Positions 8,263 to 17,768 are shown, counted from the first letter of the stretch. The stretch is 64,000 nucleotides of DNA from Catenulispora sp. GP43 (GCF_041260665.1 NZ_JBGCCT010000001.1:124001-188000); one strand, 5' to 3'. Numbers and translations: made by a program. Notes: generated by a model not told the origin, from the letters alone.

Positions 8263-10008
8263 TTAGACCGATCCCTTCGTCAGAAGCCGGGCGACCGCGA
8301 GCCCGGACACCAGCGCCGCGCCGTGGGTGGCGATCTGCGTCGCCCCGGCGGGCTTGTCCCCCAGACCGTACGCGATCCCCATCTCGACCACGATCGCGTC
8401 CGGCCGGACCGTCGTCACCGCGGCCAGCGCCGAGGCCATCCAGGCGTGCCGGTGCGCGTCGCGCACCACCAGCACCAGCGGCCGGCCCGCGGCGGCGGCC
8501 ACGACCTCGGACACCCCGGCCGGGGTGTACGGGACCGCGGCCAGCCGCGGGCGCACCGCGGCCAGCGCCGCGGCGGTGTCGTCGTCGCCGGCGAAGCCGG
8601 TCGCCTCGCCCGGCTCCACGAACCGCGCCGCCGTGCTGCCGGCCGGCAGCTCGGACAGCACCGGGCTCAGTCCCCACGGGACCGCGGTCCCGGCCGCGTT
8701 GTTCGCCAGGGGCACGAACTCCACGACCGCGACCGGACCGGTCAGCGGGACGAGCGGGGCGCCGGAGACGGCCAGGGCGCGCGAGGCGGCGGTCAGGCCG
8801 ATGGTCCGCGCGCCGTCGGTGGCCGCGAGAGCCACCGCGTCGCCGGGACTGCCGTCGAGACCAGCGTCCACCGCCGTGCCCGAAGCACCGTTCGGCGAGA
8901 CGGCTCCGGCCAGCACCACGGCGCCGTCGGGACCGCCGGAACCCCCGGAACCCCCGGCGTCGTCACCGCCGCCGGCGTGCGTCCCCTCCACGCCCGCCCG
9001 CTGCGCGGCAGCCCAGGCTCCCAGGTCACGCACCCGGGTGGCGGCGTCGTGCAGGCGCTCGGCGGGCAGCCGCCCGTCGCGCACCGCGGCCACCAGCGCG
9101 TCCCGCAGCATCAGGTAGTCGGCCTCGTCGCGCAGACCGCCGCCGACGCACACCGCGTCGACGCCCGCGGCCAGGGCCAGGACCGTCCCCTCGGCGATCC
9201 CGAACGTGTCGACGATGGCGGCCATCTCGATGCCGTCGGTGACCACCAGCCCGGTGAACCCGAGCTCGCCGCGCAGCAGGTCCACCAGGACCTTGCGGCT
9301 CATGGTCGACGGGAACTCCGGGTCGTAGCGGGGTGCCAGGATGTGCGCGGTCATCACCGACTTCACCCCGGCCTCGATCGCGGCCCGGAACGGCGCCAGG
9401 TGCTTGGCCCACTCCTCGTCGGAGTGCCGCACCAGCGGCAGCCCGTGGTGCGAGTCCACGGCGGTGTCGCCGTGGCCGGGGAAGTGCTTGGCGCAGCCGG
9501 CCACGCCGACCGCCTGCAGACCCCTGACGTAGGCCGCGGAGTGCCGCGCCGCGACGTCCGCGTCGGACCCGAAGGACCGGGTCCCGATCACCGGGTTGTC
9601 CGGGTTGGTGTTCAGGTCCGCGTCCGGCGCGTAGTTCAGGTTGATCCCCGCCCGCCACAGCGAGCGGCCGATATGCCGGGCGACCGTCTCGGTCAGCTCC
9701 GGGTCGTCCACGTGGCCCAGGGCGTAGTTGCCCGGGAACGCCGACCCGGTGGCGACGTCGAGCCGGGTGACGTCGCCCCCTTCCTCGTCCACGGCGACCA
9801 GCACGTGCGGGTTCTCCGCACGCAGCGCCGCCGACAGCTCGCCGGTACGCTCCGGCGTGGCCGCGATGTTCCGTCCGTAGTAGGCGACACCGCCGAGTCC
9901 GTCCTCGGTCAGGGCGCGACGCACCCAGTCCGGGACCCTGCCGGATTCGTCGTTGACGAACCCCGGCTGGAGGACGGCGGCGGCGTCGCGCAGCAGTTGC
10001 TCTCCCAT
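8263..10008 (-). CDS. dasD: Family 3 beta-N-acetylglucosaminidase (DasD-like)
   Basis: A 581-aa glycoside hydrolase of family 3, NagZ branch. It has VAVDEEGGDVTRL and the diagnostic catalytic loop KHFPGHGDTAVDSHHGLP, in which Asp-His act as the acid/base pair. VVTDGIEMAAI holds the nucleophile Asp. A C-terminal alpha/beta domain of about 230 aa follows. No signal peptide is seen, so imported chitobiose would be split in the cytoplasm. Start ATG 10008 lies 15 nt after dasC, in the same operon. A Gly/Ser-rich linker (GGGDDAGGSGGSGG) separates the domains. Confidence 0.88.
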   Translation of the reverse strand: MGEQLLRDAAAVLQPGFVNDESGRVPDWVRRALTEDGLGGVAYYGRNIAATPERTGELSAALRAENPHVLVAVDEEGGDVTRLDVATGSAFPGNYALGHVDDPELTETVARHIGRSLWRAGINLNYAPDADLNTNPDNPVIGTRSFGSDADVAARHSAAYVRGLQAVGVAGCAKHFPGHGDTAVDSHHGLPLVRHSDEEWAKHLAPFRAAIEAGVKSVMTAHILAPRYDPEFPSTMSRKVLVDLLRGELGFTGLVVTDGIEMAAIVDTFGIAEGTVLALAAGVDAVCVGGGLRDEADYLMLRDALVAAVRDGRLPAERLHDAATRVRDLGAWAAAQRAGVEGTHAGGGDDAGGSGGSGGPDGAVVLAGAVSPNGASGTAVDAGLDGSPGDAVALAATDGARTIGLTAASRALAVSGAPLVPLTGPVAVVEFVPLANNAAGTAVPWGLSPVLSELPAGSTAARFVEPGEATGFAGDDDTAAALAAVRPRLAAVPYTPAGVSEVVAAAAGRPLVLVVRDAHRHAWMASALAAVTTVRPDAIVVEMGIAYGLGDKPAGATQIATHGAALVSGLAVARLLTKGSV

Positions 10009-10023
10009 GCGCGCGCCGTACCC

Positions 10024-10872
10024 CTAACCCTTCACCGCACCGGCCGTGAGACCGGTCGACAGGCGGCTTTGGAAGACGGTGAACAAGATGATGACGGGGG
10101 CGGCGATGATCAGCGCGCCGGCCATCTGCCCGGAGTAGTCCGAGCCGTGGGTCGGGGTGTCGCTGAAGAACGTCAGCCACACCATGGCCGTCTTGTTCTG
10201 GGCCGGCGCGAGGATCTGCCGCGCCATCACGAACTCGTTCCAGGCCTGGATCCAGGCGAACACGCCGGTGGAGACCAGACCGGGGGCCAGCAGCGGCAGC
10301 ACCACCCGGCGGAAGGCCTGGGCCTTGGTGCAGCCGTCCACCATGGCCGCCTCGTCCAGCTCGACCGGGATGCCCACGATGTAGGTGCGCAGTGTCCAGA
10401 TGATGAACGGGATCGTGAAGACCAGGTAGGCCAGGATCACGCCGAGCACCGAGCCGTACAGGTTGGTGGCGTTCAGCACCGGCAGCAGACCGACCAGGAT
10501 GGTGATCAGCGGCACCATCTGGACCACCAGGATCGCCACGATGAACGGCTTGCGGCCGCGGAAGTCGAAGCGGGCCACGGCCAGCGCCGCGAGCAGTCCG
10601 ACGACCAGGCTGATGCCGACCGAGCCCAGCGTGATGTAGACGGTGTTCAGCAGGTTGCCGCCGAAGTTGTCGTCCATCGCCGAGGAGAAGGACGAGAAGT
10701 CGAAGTGCGACGGCCAGAAGGTCGGGTGCTGGGAGATGAGGTCCTTGTTGGACTTCACCGTGGTCAGGAGCATCCAGTAGATCGGGAAGCCCAGGACGAC
10801 GGCGATCAGCATCGCCACGGTGTTCCAGAAGGCTGTCATGCCCCGGCGCGGGGCCCTGCGGAAGGTGCTCAC
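10024..10872 (-). CDS. dasC: Chitobiose/GlcNAc ABC transporter permease DasC
   Basis: A 282-aa inner-membrane permease of the MalG type with about six hydrophobic segments. The cytoplasmic EAA loop that docks the ATPase is ELDEAAMVDGCTKAQAFRRV. GTG 10872 overlaps the dasB stop by 4 nt (GTGA), and ATG 10839 is an alternative. The partner ATPase (MsiK in Streptomyces, shared by several sugar importers) is not in the window, as expected for this system. Confidence 0.9.
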   Translation of the reverse strand: MSTFRRAPRRGMTAFWNTVAMLIAVVLGFPIYWMLLTTVKSNKDLISQHPTFWPSHFDFSSFSSAMDDNFGGNLLNTVYITLGSVGISLVVGLLAALAVARFDFRGRKPFIVAILVVQMVPLITILVGLLPVLNATNLYGSVLGVILAYLVFTIPFIIWTLRTYIVGIPVELDEAAMVDGCTKAQAFRRVVLPLLAPGLVSTGVFAWIQAWNEFVMARQILAPAQNKTAMVWLTFFSDTPTHGSDYSGQMAGALIIAAPVIILFTVFQSRLSTGLTAGAVKG

Positions 10873-11837
10873 TTCTGGTCCCCGATCCTGAGCATCTGAC
10901 GGATGTAGAAGACGAGCACCAGCATCATGACCACGATCATCGCCACGGAGATGACCGCGCCGTCGCTGTACCGGTTGCGGTCGAAGGCCTGCTCGAACAG
11001 GTACACGCCGATGGTCCAGTAGCCCTGCTCGGGGGCGCCGTTGCGCATGGTCCAGATCTGGTTGAAGACCTGGAAGTCCCAGATGAAGGACAACGCGGTG
11101 GTGATCAGCAGCAGCGGGCGCAGGATCGGCAGGGTCACGTTGCGGTACACCTGCAGCGGCGAGGCGCCGTCCACGCGGGCGGCCTCCTTGAGCTCGCTCG
11201 GCACCTGGGTCATGCCGGCGTGCAGCGCCAGCACCAGGAACGGCAGCGCGCCCCAGACCACGACGGAGGTGACCACCACGTACAGGCCCTGGGTCGGATC
11301 GGCGAACCAGTCGTGGTGCAGCATCCCCTTGCCGCCGCACAGATAGAGGATGTAGTCGATGACGCCGTAGGCGTTGTCGAACAGCCAGCGGAACACGGTC
11401 CCGGTGACGATCGTGGGCATCGACCAGACGAACAGCAGCACCGTGATCAGGACGACCCGGGCCCAGGAGGAGATCCGGCCCAGCAGCGCCGCGATGGCCA
11501 TCGCGATCACCATGCTCAGTGCGACGTTCAGCGCGGTCCAGATCAGGGTCCGGCGGATCACCTGCCAGAAGACCGGGTCCTGCAGGATCGAGCTGAACGT
11601 GTCGAAGCCGACGTAGCTGACCAGGCTGGGGTTGACGAACTTGCGGTAGTTGTTCATGTTCTGGAACGCCAGCAGGACCATCCGGACCAGCGGATAGCCC
11701 ATCATCGTGCCGAGCACGACCACCGACGGGACCAGGAAGACGTAGGGCAGGGACTTGCCCCGCACGGTAAGGCTCCGCCTCTTGGGCGGCGGACTTTGGA
11801 CCTCCCGCTGGGAAGCCCTGTTCTCGATGACACTCAT
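10869..11837 (-). CDS. dasB: Chitobiose/GlcNAc ABC transporter permease DasB
   Basis: A 322-aa MalF-type permease with about six membrane segments. The cytoplasmic N-terminal tail of about 30 aa ends in KRRSLTVRGKSLPYVFLVP. The EAA loop is ELKEAARVDGASPLQVYRNV. ATG 11837 (MSVIENRAS) is chosen, with GAGAGGA about 12 nt upstream. The frame is open further upstream, into the dasA-dasB hairpin region, without a better start. It is translationally coupled to dasC and forms the membrane channel with it. Confidence 0.9.
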   Translation of the reverse strand: MSVIENRASQREVQSPPPKRRSLTVRGKSLPYVFLVPSVVVLGTMMGYPLVRMVLLAFQNMNNYRKFVNPSLVSYVGFDTFSSILQDPVFWQVIRRTLIWTALNVALSMVIAMAIAALLGRISSWARVVLITVLLFVWSMPTIVTGTVFRWLFDNAYGVIDYILYLCGGKGMLHHDWFADPTQGLYVVVTSVVVWGALPFLVLALHAGMTQVPSELKEAARVDGASPLQVYRNVTLPILRPLLLITTALSFIWDFQVFNQIWTMRNGAPEQGYWTIGVYLFEQAFDRNRYSDGAVISVAMIVVMMLVLVFYIRQMLRIGDQK

Positions 11838-11900
11838 GGGATCCGCGATCCTCTCGGGCGCCCGGCGCTGATGGCGGCTCGCAGGCGGCGGCAAACGAAC

Positions 11901-11980
11901 GGCCGGCGGGTGAGGACCCCCTCACGACGCCGGCCACCTGAAGTGAACTCCGGTGGACACCAGGCGGCCCCGTGGCCGCC
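11901..11980 (-). promoter_or_regulatory. Two hairpins between dasA and dasB
   Basis: In the 198-bp dasA-dasB gap, arms at 11901-11915 and 11920-11935 pair as 13 bp with a small internal loop. GGCGGCC-CCGT-GGCCGCC forms a second stem at 11963-11980. Such structures after a binding-protein gene usually stabilise the upstream mRNA or attenuate transcription, so that the binding protein exceeds the permeases. Function here is inferred. Confidence 0.6.
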
Positions 11981-12035
11981 CGGCATCCCCCTCTCCCCCG
12001 TTGTCGATCAGCCGGCCTTCACAGGCCTGGGCGGA

Positions 12036-13424
12036 TCAGCTGTTCAGGTCCTTCAGGATGCTGTCCTGCAATCCCTTGAGCACCGACGCCGGGTCCTTGC
12101 CCGAGGCGATCTGGCCGAACGCGGTCTTCAGCTGCGTCTCGTCGGCCGGCGCCCAGTTCGGCGAGTTCGGGATGAACCAGGTGACGCCCTTGGCCGCGTC
12201 GCCGGTGGCCTGGTTGGCCGGGTCGGCGGCGATGTAGTCGGCGATCTGGGTCTTGTTGTTCGGGATCGCCTTGGCCGCCAGCAGCTTCATGCTGGTGGTG
12301 TCGGTGAAGATGCGGATCCACTCCTCGCCGAGCTTGGAGTTGGCCGCCTTGCTCGGGACCGCCAGGTTCGACCCGCCCAGGAAGGCCGGGGTCGGCGCGT
12401 CGGCGGTCACGCCGGGGACGGCGATCTCGGCCAGCTTGTCCTTCAGCGTCGGGTCGCCGACCTTGGGGTCGTAGACCTGCGCGGCCTCCCAGCCGTTGCC
12501 GATGATGGCCGAGATGTTGCCCTTGGCCATCAGGGCGTCCTGGTCGGTCTCGTCCTTGGTGGCGCCGCCGACCGAGTAGTTCTTCTGCAGGTCGTCCCAG
12601 GTCTGGATGCCCTGCAGGAACTTCGGGTCGGTCATGGTGCCGGTCCAGTTGCTGCCGTCGGACTTGGCGATGACGCCGTTGACGCCGTAGGTGCCGGCGC
12701 CGAAGGAGATGGCGGTGTACCAGTTCTGGCCCGGCAGGTAGAGCGCCGAGAAGTTGGCGGTGGAGGTGTTGGCCGCCTTGACCTTGTCCAGGTCCGCCTT
12801 CAGCTCGTCGATCGTGGTCGGCGCGGTGGTCACACCGGCCGCGGCCCACAGGTCCTTGCGGTAGATCAGGACGCGCGAACCGGCGTAGTAGGGGATCGCG
12901 TACTGCTTGCTGCCGTCGGGCGAGGCACCGGAGGCCGCGAGGCTGTCCAGCCACGCGCCGGAGTTGTCGAACTTCGACTTGTCGCCGGTGAGGTCGACCA
13001 GCTGGTTGGCGCCGATGTACTTGGCGGTCTGGGTGTTGCCCAGCTCGATGGCGTCCGGGGCCGAGGAGGAGCCGATGGCGGCGTCCACGGTCTGGCCGTA
13101 GTTGGTCCAGGTCTGCCAGTTGATCTTCACCTGCGCGCCGGTCTCGGCGGTGAAGCGCTGGTCGGCCTGGTCGACGACGTTCTGCCAGCCCTTCTGGGCG
13201 TCCTGCATCAGCCAGATGTTGACCGTCTTGCCCTTGCCGTCGGTGGTGATCGGCGAGCCGGTCGAGCCGGTGCCGCCGGTACCGAGCTGGTTGGACGACG
13301 GGGCCGCCGTGGTGCCGCCGCTGCCGGCCGCTGCGGACCCGCTGGACTTCGACGAGCTGCACGCGGAAGCCATGAGCGCCACGGCCACGGCCGCCGACGA
13401 CAGGGCTATGAGCTTGCGCCTCAT
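12036..13424 (-). CDS. dasA: Sugar-binding lipoprotein of the chitobiose importer (DasA)
   Basis: A 462-aa extracellular solute-binding protein, family 1. The signal peptide MRRKLIALSSAAVAVALMA leads to the lipobox ASAC, with Cys22 as the lipid anchor, then a Ser-rich spacer and a maltose-binding-protein-like fold. Start ATG 13424 has AAGGAG 6 nt upstream, and the longer open frame to 13481 has no such support. It faces dasR across a 401-bp region holding two dre operators, which is the dasR/dasABC arrangement of Streptomyces. In that genus DasA binds chitobiose and GlcNAc oligomers. Confidence 0.9.
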   Translation of the reverse strand: MRRKLIALSSAAVAVALMASACSSSKSSGSAAAGSGGTTAAPSSNQLGTGGTGSTGSPITTDGKGKTVNIWLMQDAQKGWQNVVDQADQRFTAETGAQVKINWQTWTNYGQTVDAAIGSSSAPDAIELGNTQTAKYIGANQLVDLTGDKSKFDNSGAWLDSLAASGASPDGSKQYAIPYYAGSRVLIYRKDLWAAAGVTTAPTTIDELKADLDKVKAANTSTANFSALYLPGQNWYTAISFGAGTYGVNGVIAKSDGSNWTGTMTDPKFLQGIQTWDDLQKNYSVGGATKDETDQDALMAKGNISAIIGNGWEAAQVYDPKVGDPTLKDKLAEIAVPGVTADAPTPAFLGGSNLAVPSKAANSKLGEEWIRIFTDTTSMKLLAAKAIPNNKTQIADYIAADPANQATGDAAKGVTWFIPNSPNWAPADETQLKTAFGQIASGKDPASVLKGLQDSILKDLNS

Positions 13425-13608
13425 GCCGTACTCCTTGGTAGGTGAGGGATCTGAGCGACCCACAGACCGACCGCGCGACACGGCAACCCTGAGCGATGCC
13501 GTCCCGTGCTGCGTTAGATCGGTAATCCGGTCGTGGATCCGTTGTGGTGTCGAGCTGTCGGGAATGACGGAGAACGACGCCTCCTGAAGCGTCTTCCCGG
13601 CTTTCCCG

Positions 13609-13646
13609 ATTGGTTTAGACCAGTCCGGAGACTGGCATAGACCACT
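13609..13646. promoter_or_regulatory. Paired dre operators in the dasA-dasR intergenic region
   Basis: TGGTTTAGACCA at 13611-13622 and TGGCATAGACCA at 13633-13644 are two near-palindromic dre sites 22 bp apart, so they lie on the same face of the helix. They sit almost midway in the 401-bp gap, about 185 nt from dasA and 180 nt from dasR, and so can serve both promoters. Nothing else coding is seen in the gap. Confidence 0.85.
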
Positions 13647-13825
13647 GGGGCCGTCAAGACTGCGCGACCCCGGTTGTCCAACCCGTTACCAAGACGCAAC
13701 CAGCACTGACATACACAATCCCGCCCCAGGTAAACACCGGTATCCGAAGAAAGTCCGCACCGAGATCGCCCGGCTGGACACGCGCGCGGGTCCATGGCAC
13801 TTTGGGCCACGAGGAGGGGCCGTTC

Positions 13826-14626
13826 ATGACCGCAGAACCCGCGAACATCGCTCTGGAATCCCAGGGGTCGAGCCCGGCGCTGGAATCAGGGCTGGAATCG
13901 GCGCTGGAAACCGTGCGCGTTCCGAAGTACTACCGGTTGAAGCAGCATCTGCTCGACCTCACCCAGACCATGCCGCCGGGCACCCCGGTCCCCCCGGAAC
14001 GCCTGCTCGCCACCGAGTTCGACACCTCCCGCACCACGGTCCGGCAGGCGCTGGCCGAACTGGTGGTGGAGGGCCGGCTGGAGCGGATCCAGGGCAAGGG
14101 CACCTTCGTGGCCAAGCCGAAGGTGGCGCAGTCGCTGCAGCTCACCTCCTACACCGAGGACATGCGGGCCCAGGGCCTGGAGCCGGCCTCGCGGCTGCTG
14201 GAGATGGAGTACGTGGCCGCCGGGGTGGAGCTCGGCGAGCGCCTGGGCATCCGGGCCTCGGCCAAGGTGCTGCGCATCAGCCGTCTGCGGCTGGCCAACG
14301 GCGAGCCGATGGCGATCGAGACCACCCATCTGTCGCAGCAGCGCTTCCCGAACCTGCGCAAACTGCTGGGGCGGTACTCCTCCCTGTACACGGCGCTGGC
14401 CGAGGAGTACGGCGTGCACCTGGGCGAGGCCGAGGAGACCATCGAGACCGCGCTGGCCACGCCGACCGAGGCCGGCCTGCTGGGCACCGACACCGGTCTG
14501 CCGATGCTGCTGCTGTCCCGGCACTCCATCGACACCGAGGGCGAGCCGGTGGAGTGGGTGCGGTCGGTGTACCGCGGGGACCGGTACAAGTTCGTGGCGC
14601 GGCTGAAGCGGCCCGACGGGGAGTGA
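13826..14626 (+). CDS. dasR: GntR/HutC-family regulator DasR
   Basis: A 266-aa repressor. The winged helix is [20 protein letters not shown] with the wing [13 protein letters not shown]. It is followed by a UTRA effector domain that in Streptomyces binds GlcN-6P and GlcNAc-6P, releasing DNA. ATG 13826 has GAGGAGGGG 7 nt upstream. An unusual N-terminal stretch of about 30 aa carries an LES-repeat ([20 protein letters not shown]). It is divergent from dasA and probably autoregulated through the dre pair. In streptomycetes it also controls development and antibiotic synthesis. Confidence 0.92.
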   Translation: MTAEPANIALESQGSSPALESGLESALETVRVPKYYRLKQHLLDLTQTMPPGTPVPPERLLATEFDTSRTTVRQALAELVVEGRLERIQGKGTFVAKPKVAQSLQLTSYTEDMRAQGLEPASRLLEMEYVAAGVELGERLGIRASAKVLRISRLRLANGEPMAIETTHLSQQRFPNLRKLLGRYSSLYTALAEEYGVHLGEAEETIETALATPTEAGLLGTDTGLPMLLLSRHSIDTEGEPVEWVRSVYRGDRYKFVARLKRPDGE

Positions 14627-14720
14627 GCGGCGCCGGCCCGGCCGGCCGGCCGGGCCCGCCCGCGGGGCGACCGTGTCCCAACTCACCCCGCGATCGCACG
14701 GTCGGGTCTCGGCCCTGCCG

Positions 14721-14726
14721 TAAAGT
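14721..14726 (+). promoter_or_regulatory. -10 element of a leaderless bioD-bioB transcript
   Basis: TAAAGT (TANNNT type) ends 6 nt before the bioD GTG, and no Shine-Dalgarno sequence precedes the start. Transcription would begin at the start codon. Confidence 0.6.
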
Positions 14727-14732
14727 CGCGTC

Positions 14733-15461
14733 GTGTCCATCGTCGTAGTCACCGGAACCAACACCGACGTCGGCAAGACCGTCGTCACCGCCGCCGTCGC
14801 CACCCTGGCCGCCACCCGCGGCACCTCCGTGGCCGTCGTGAAGCCGGCGCAGACCGGGGTCACCCCCGAGGGCCCCGGCGATCTGGCGACCGTGAAGCAG
14901 CTGGCCGGCGTGACCGATCTGCACGAGTACGTCCGCTACCCGGACCCGCTGTCCCCGGCCGCCGCCGCGCGCCGCTCGGGCATCCCGCCGCTGGACTTCG
15001 ACGACACCGTCCGGCGCATCGGCGAGCTCGCCGACAGCCGCCGCCTGGTGCTCGTCGAGGGCGCCGGCGGCCTGCTGGTCCGCAACGACGAGGACGGCAG
15101 CACCCTGGCCGACCTGGCGCACGCGCTGAAGGCGCCGGTGCTGCTGGTCGCGCACCCGAACCTGGGCACGCTGAACATCGCCGCGCTCACCCTGGAGGCG
15201 ATGGCCGCCCGCGGCCTGGACCTGGCCGGGATCGTGCTGGGCAGCTGGCCCGCCGAGCCCGACCTGGCGATGCGGTGCAACATCCGCGACCTGGAGACCA
15301 TCGGCGCCCGGCCGCTGGCCGGCGCGCTCCCCGAGGGCGCGGGACGGCTGGACCCGGCCGAGTTCCTCCTCGCCGCCCGGGCCGGGCTTTCCCCGGCCTT
15401 CGGCGGCACCTTCGATCCGGCAGAATTTCGGCAGACCTGGGACCCTCGGAAGGCGGCCTGA
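14733..15461 (+). CDS. bioD: Dethiobiotin synthetase
   Basis: A 242-aa ATP-dependent enzyme that closes the ureido ring of dethiobiotin from diaminopelargonate and CO2. The P-loop GTNTDVGKT lies near residue 7. VKPAQTGV (substrate lysine) and VEGAGGLLV (Walker B-like) follow. The length is normal for actinobacteria. GTG 14733 is preceded by a TANNNT box and no ribosome-binding site. It is separated from bioB by 3 nt and certainly co-transcribed with it. Confidence 0.93.
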   Translation: MSIVVVTGTNTDVGKTVVTAAVATLAATRGTSVAVVKPAQTGVTPEGPGDLATVKQLAGVTDLHEYVRYPDPLSPAAAARRSGIPPLDFDDTVRRIGELADSRRLVLVEGAGGLLVRNDEDGSTLADLAHALKAPVLLVAHPNLGTLNIAALTLEAMAARGLDLAGIVLGSWPAEPDLAMRCNIRDLETIGARPLAGALPEGAGRLDPAEFLLAARAGLSPAFGGTFDPAEFRQTWDPRKAA

Positions 15462-15464
15462 ACC

Positions 15465-16478
15465 ATGACAACCACTGACCAAGACCTCGACATCCTCGGC
15501 GCGGCCCGGCGCCAGGTGCTGGACGAGGGCGTGGGGCTGACCGAGGAGCAGGTGCTGGCGGTCCTGCGCCTGCCCGACGAGGCGCTGCCGGAGCTGCTGC
15601 AGCTGGCGCACGAGGTGCGCGAGAAGTGGTGCGGTCCGGAGGTCGAGGTGGAGGGCATCGTCTCGCTGAAGACCGGCGGCTGCCCCGAGGACTGCCACTT
15701 CTGCTCGCAGTCCGGCCTGTTCCCCTCCCCGGTGCGCGCGGCCTGGCTCAACATCCCGGAGCTGGTCGAGGCGGCCAAGCAGACCGCGGCCACCGGCGCC
15801 ACGGAGTTCTGCATCGTGGCCGCCGTCCGGGGCCCGGACGAGCGCCTGATGAAGCAGATGCGCGAGGGCGTGAAGGCGATCCAGGACGCGGTCGACATCC
15901 AGGTCGCGGCGTCCCTGGGCATGCTCACCCAGGAGCAGGTCGACGACCTGGCCGACATGGGCGTGCACCGCTACAACCACAACCTGGAGACCGCGCGCTC
16001 GCACTTCCCCAACGTGGTCACCACCCACACCTGGGAAGAGCGCTGGGACACCCTGACCATGGTCCGCGACGCCGGCATGGAGGTCTGCTGCGGCGGCATC
16101 GTCGGCATGGGCGAGACCCTGGAGCAGCGCGCCGAGTTCGCCGCCCAGCTGGCCGCCCTGACCCCGGACGAGGTCCCGCTCAACTTCCTCAACCCGCGCC
16201 CGGGCACGCCCTTCGGCGACATGGAGCCGCTGGGCTCCAAGGAGGCGCTGAAGACCATCGCCGCCTTCCGCCTGGCCCTGCCGCGCACCATCCTGCGCTA
16301 CGCCGGCGGCCGCGAGATCACCCTCGGCGAGCTGGGCACGGAGCAGGGGCTGATGGGCGGCATCAACGCGGTCATCGTCGGGAACTACCTGACGACGCTG
16401 GGTCGCTCGCCGCAGGAGGACCTGGCGCTGCTGACGAAGCTGGAGATGCCGATCAAGGAGCTGTCCAAGACGCTCTAA
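15465..16478 (+). CDS. bioB: Biotin synthase
   Basis: A 337-aa radical-SAM enzyme that inserts sulfur into dethiobiotin. The SAM cluster cysteines are C73, C77 and C80 in [17 protein letters not shown] and the [2Fe-2S] (auxiliary) cluster region [14 protein letters not shown] are also present. It is the second gene of bioDB. In many actinobacteria bioB is followed by a small BsaP helper gene. Here it ends at a terminator and the bsaP homologue lies at 29519. Confidence 0.95.
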   Translation: MTTTDQDLDILGAARRQVLDEGVGLTEEQVLAVLRLPDEALPELLQLAHEVREKWCGPEVEVEGIVSLKTGGCPEDCHFCSQSGLFPSPVRAAWLNIPELVEAAKQTAATGATEFCIVAAVRGPDERLMKQMREGVKAIQDAVDIQVAASLGMLTQEQVDDLADMGVHRYNHNLETARSHFPNVVTTHTWEERWDTLTMVRDAGMEVCCGGIVGMGETLEQRAEFAAQLAALTPDEVPLNFLNPRPGTPFGDMEPLGSKEALKTIAAFRLALPRTILRYAGGREITLGELGTEQGLMGGINAVIVGNYLTTLGRSPQEDLALLTKLEMPIKELSKTL

Positions 16479-16492
16479 CCGGCGGCTTCGCG

Positions 16493-16522
16493 CGGTCCGG
16501 GCCGGTCAGCCGGCCCGGACCG
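16493..16522. terminator. Bidirectional terminator between bioB and a convergent gene
   Basis: CGGTCCGGGCCGG and its exact complement form a 13-bp stem around TCAG. It lies 14 nt after the bioB stop and 14 nt before the stop of the convergent gene at 16537. Confidence 0.75.
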
Positions 16523-16536
16523 TTCCGGTCTCGGCG

Positions 16537-16866
16537 TCACTGGTGGCCGGCGAGGTGGTCGAGGAAGGCCGGGACATCGAGGCCCTCGTACTCGCGGTCG
16601 ATGGCGGCCGCGAAGACGCCGAAGAGCCCGAGCGCCAGCCCCAGAGCCCTCGTGAGGTCGCCGCTGACCTGCGCGGCGGCGGTGTTCGCGGCGGCGCGGA
16701 CCTCCTCGGTGGCGTCCGGGTCGAGCGTGGGCCTGCCGATGTCGCCGGCGACTTTCCGCATTTCCTGGGCGAAGGCCGCGTCGCTGCTCGAGGACGAGTC
16801 CTTGACCATGGCGTAGGCGAGCCGCATCAAGCCGACGACCTTCTGAGTCAGCTCATCGTCATCCAT
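16537..16866 (-). CDS. Small hypothetical protein translationally coupled to an MmyB-type regulator
   Basis: A 109-aa protein with an acidic, mostly helical sequence and no cysteine. It has a hydrophobic stretch LTRALGLALGLFGVFAAAI followed by DREYEGLDVPAFLDHLAGH. ATG 16866 lies 19 nt inside the end of the upstream regulator gene, and no independent promoter is seen, so it is probably made from the same mRNA. No family is recognised and no function is proposed. Confidence 0.65.
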   Translation of the reverse strand: MDDDELTQKVVGLMRLAYAMVKDSSSSSDAAFAQEMRKVAGDIGRPTLDPDATEEVRAAANTAAAQVSGDLTRALGLALGLFGVFAAAIDREYEGLDVPAFLDHLAGHQ

Positions 16867-17768
16867 GATCCCAGTCTGCGGCCCCGGGCCGCGGTCGGCG
16901 CGTCGGCGGCGACGAGCAGGTGCAGGGCCGCCTCGGCCGGCGAACCCTCGGGCACCGTCTGCATGATCAGCGCCTGGTCCGGGTCGTCGGGGGCCCGGAA
17001 GGTCTCGTAGTCCAGGGTGATCTCGCCGACGACCGGGTTCCGGTAGGTGTAGCTGCCGTGCGTCTTGTCGCGCACGTCGTGCCGGGCCCACACCTCGGCG
17101 AACTCCGGGTTCCGGCACAGCTCGGCGACCAGCGCGCCGAGCGCCGGGTCGTCGGGATGGCGGCCGATGTCGAAGCGCACGTACGCCGCGATGTCCGCCA
17201 TCTTCGCGAGCGGATCCGCGAACAGCGCGCGGAAGCCTTCGTCGTGGCAGACCAGCCAGCCCAGGTTCCGTTCGTGCGGCGCGCGGCAGCCGAAGTCGGT
17301 CAGCAGCGCCGCCGCTGGCTGGTTCCACGCCAGCACGTCGGTGCCCAGGCCCACGACGTAGGCCGGGACGTCCGTCGTGGACTCCAGCAGCCGCCGCAGC
17401 CCCGGCCGCACCTGTTGCGGCTCGCTTTCGCCCGTGCCCTGATACACCTGCGGCGCGGCGGGCCGCACGAGCCGGTACAGGTGCCGGCGTTCGGTCGGAT
17501 CCAGCTGGAGCGCCCTGGCCACGGCGTCCAGGACCTCTTCGGAGAACTGCAGCGTGCGGCCCTGTTCCAGCCGCACATAGTGGTCCACGCTGACCCCGGC
17601 CACCAGCGCCAGCTCCTCGCGCCGCAGCCCCGGAACCCGGCGCCGGCCGCCGTAGTCGGGCAGCCCCACATCGGCCGGGTTCAGCCTCGCCCGCCGGGAC
17701 CGCAGGAAATCGCCCAACTCCGCACGCCTGTCCGCACGCCTGTCGATGCTCACGATCCTGACTAACAC
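16848..17768 (-). CDS. XRE/MmyB-like transcriptional regulator
   Basis: A protein of about 306 aa. The N-terminal HTH_31-type domain contains GLRREELALVAGVSVDHYVRLEQG, the hallmark of this actinobacterial family. It is followed by an MmyB-like ligand-binding (PAS-like) domain (DVLAWNQPAAALLTDF, later ARHDVRDKTHG). Proteins of this type often repress a divergent oxidoreductase, and an aldo/keto reductase lies directly opposite. GTG 17768 or GTG 17753 could start it, since both have an AGGAT-like motif upstream. A paralogue is at 43724. Confidence 0.85.
   Translation of the reverse strand: MLVRIVSIDRRADRRAELGDFLRSRRARLNPADVGLPDYGGRRRVPGLRREELALVAGVSVDHYVRLEQGRTLQFSEEVLDAVARALQLDPTERRHLYRLVRPAAPQVYQGTGESEPQQVRPGLRRLLESTTDVPAYVVGLGTDVLAWNQPAAALLTDFGCRAPHERNLGWLVCHDEGFRALFADPLAKMADIAAYVRFDIGRHPDDPALGALVAELCRNPEFAEVWARHDVRDKTHGSYTYRNPVVGEITLDYETFRAPDDPDQALIMQTVPEGSPAEAALHLLVAADAPTAARGRRLGSWMTMS

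Noticed and set aside
7219-10899. 1226-aa plus-strand frame over the SIS and dasD genes
   Set aside because: It is a shadow of the minus-strand das operon, with no domain and a Gln/Arg/His-biased composition.
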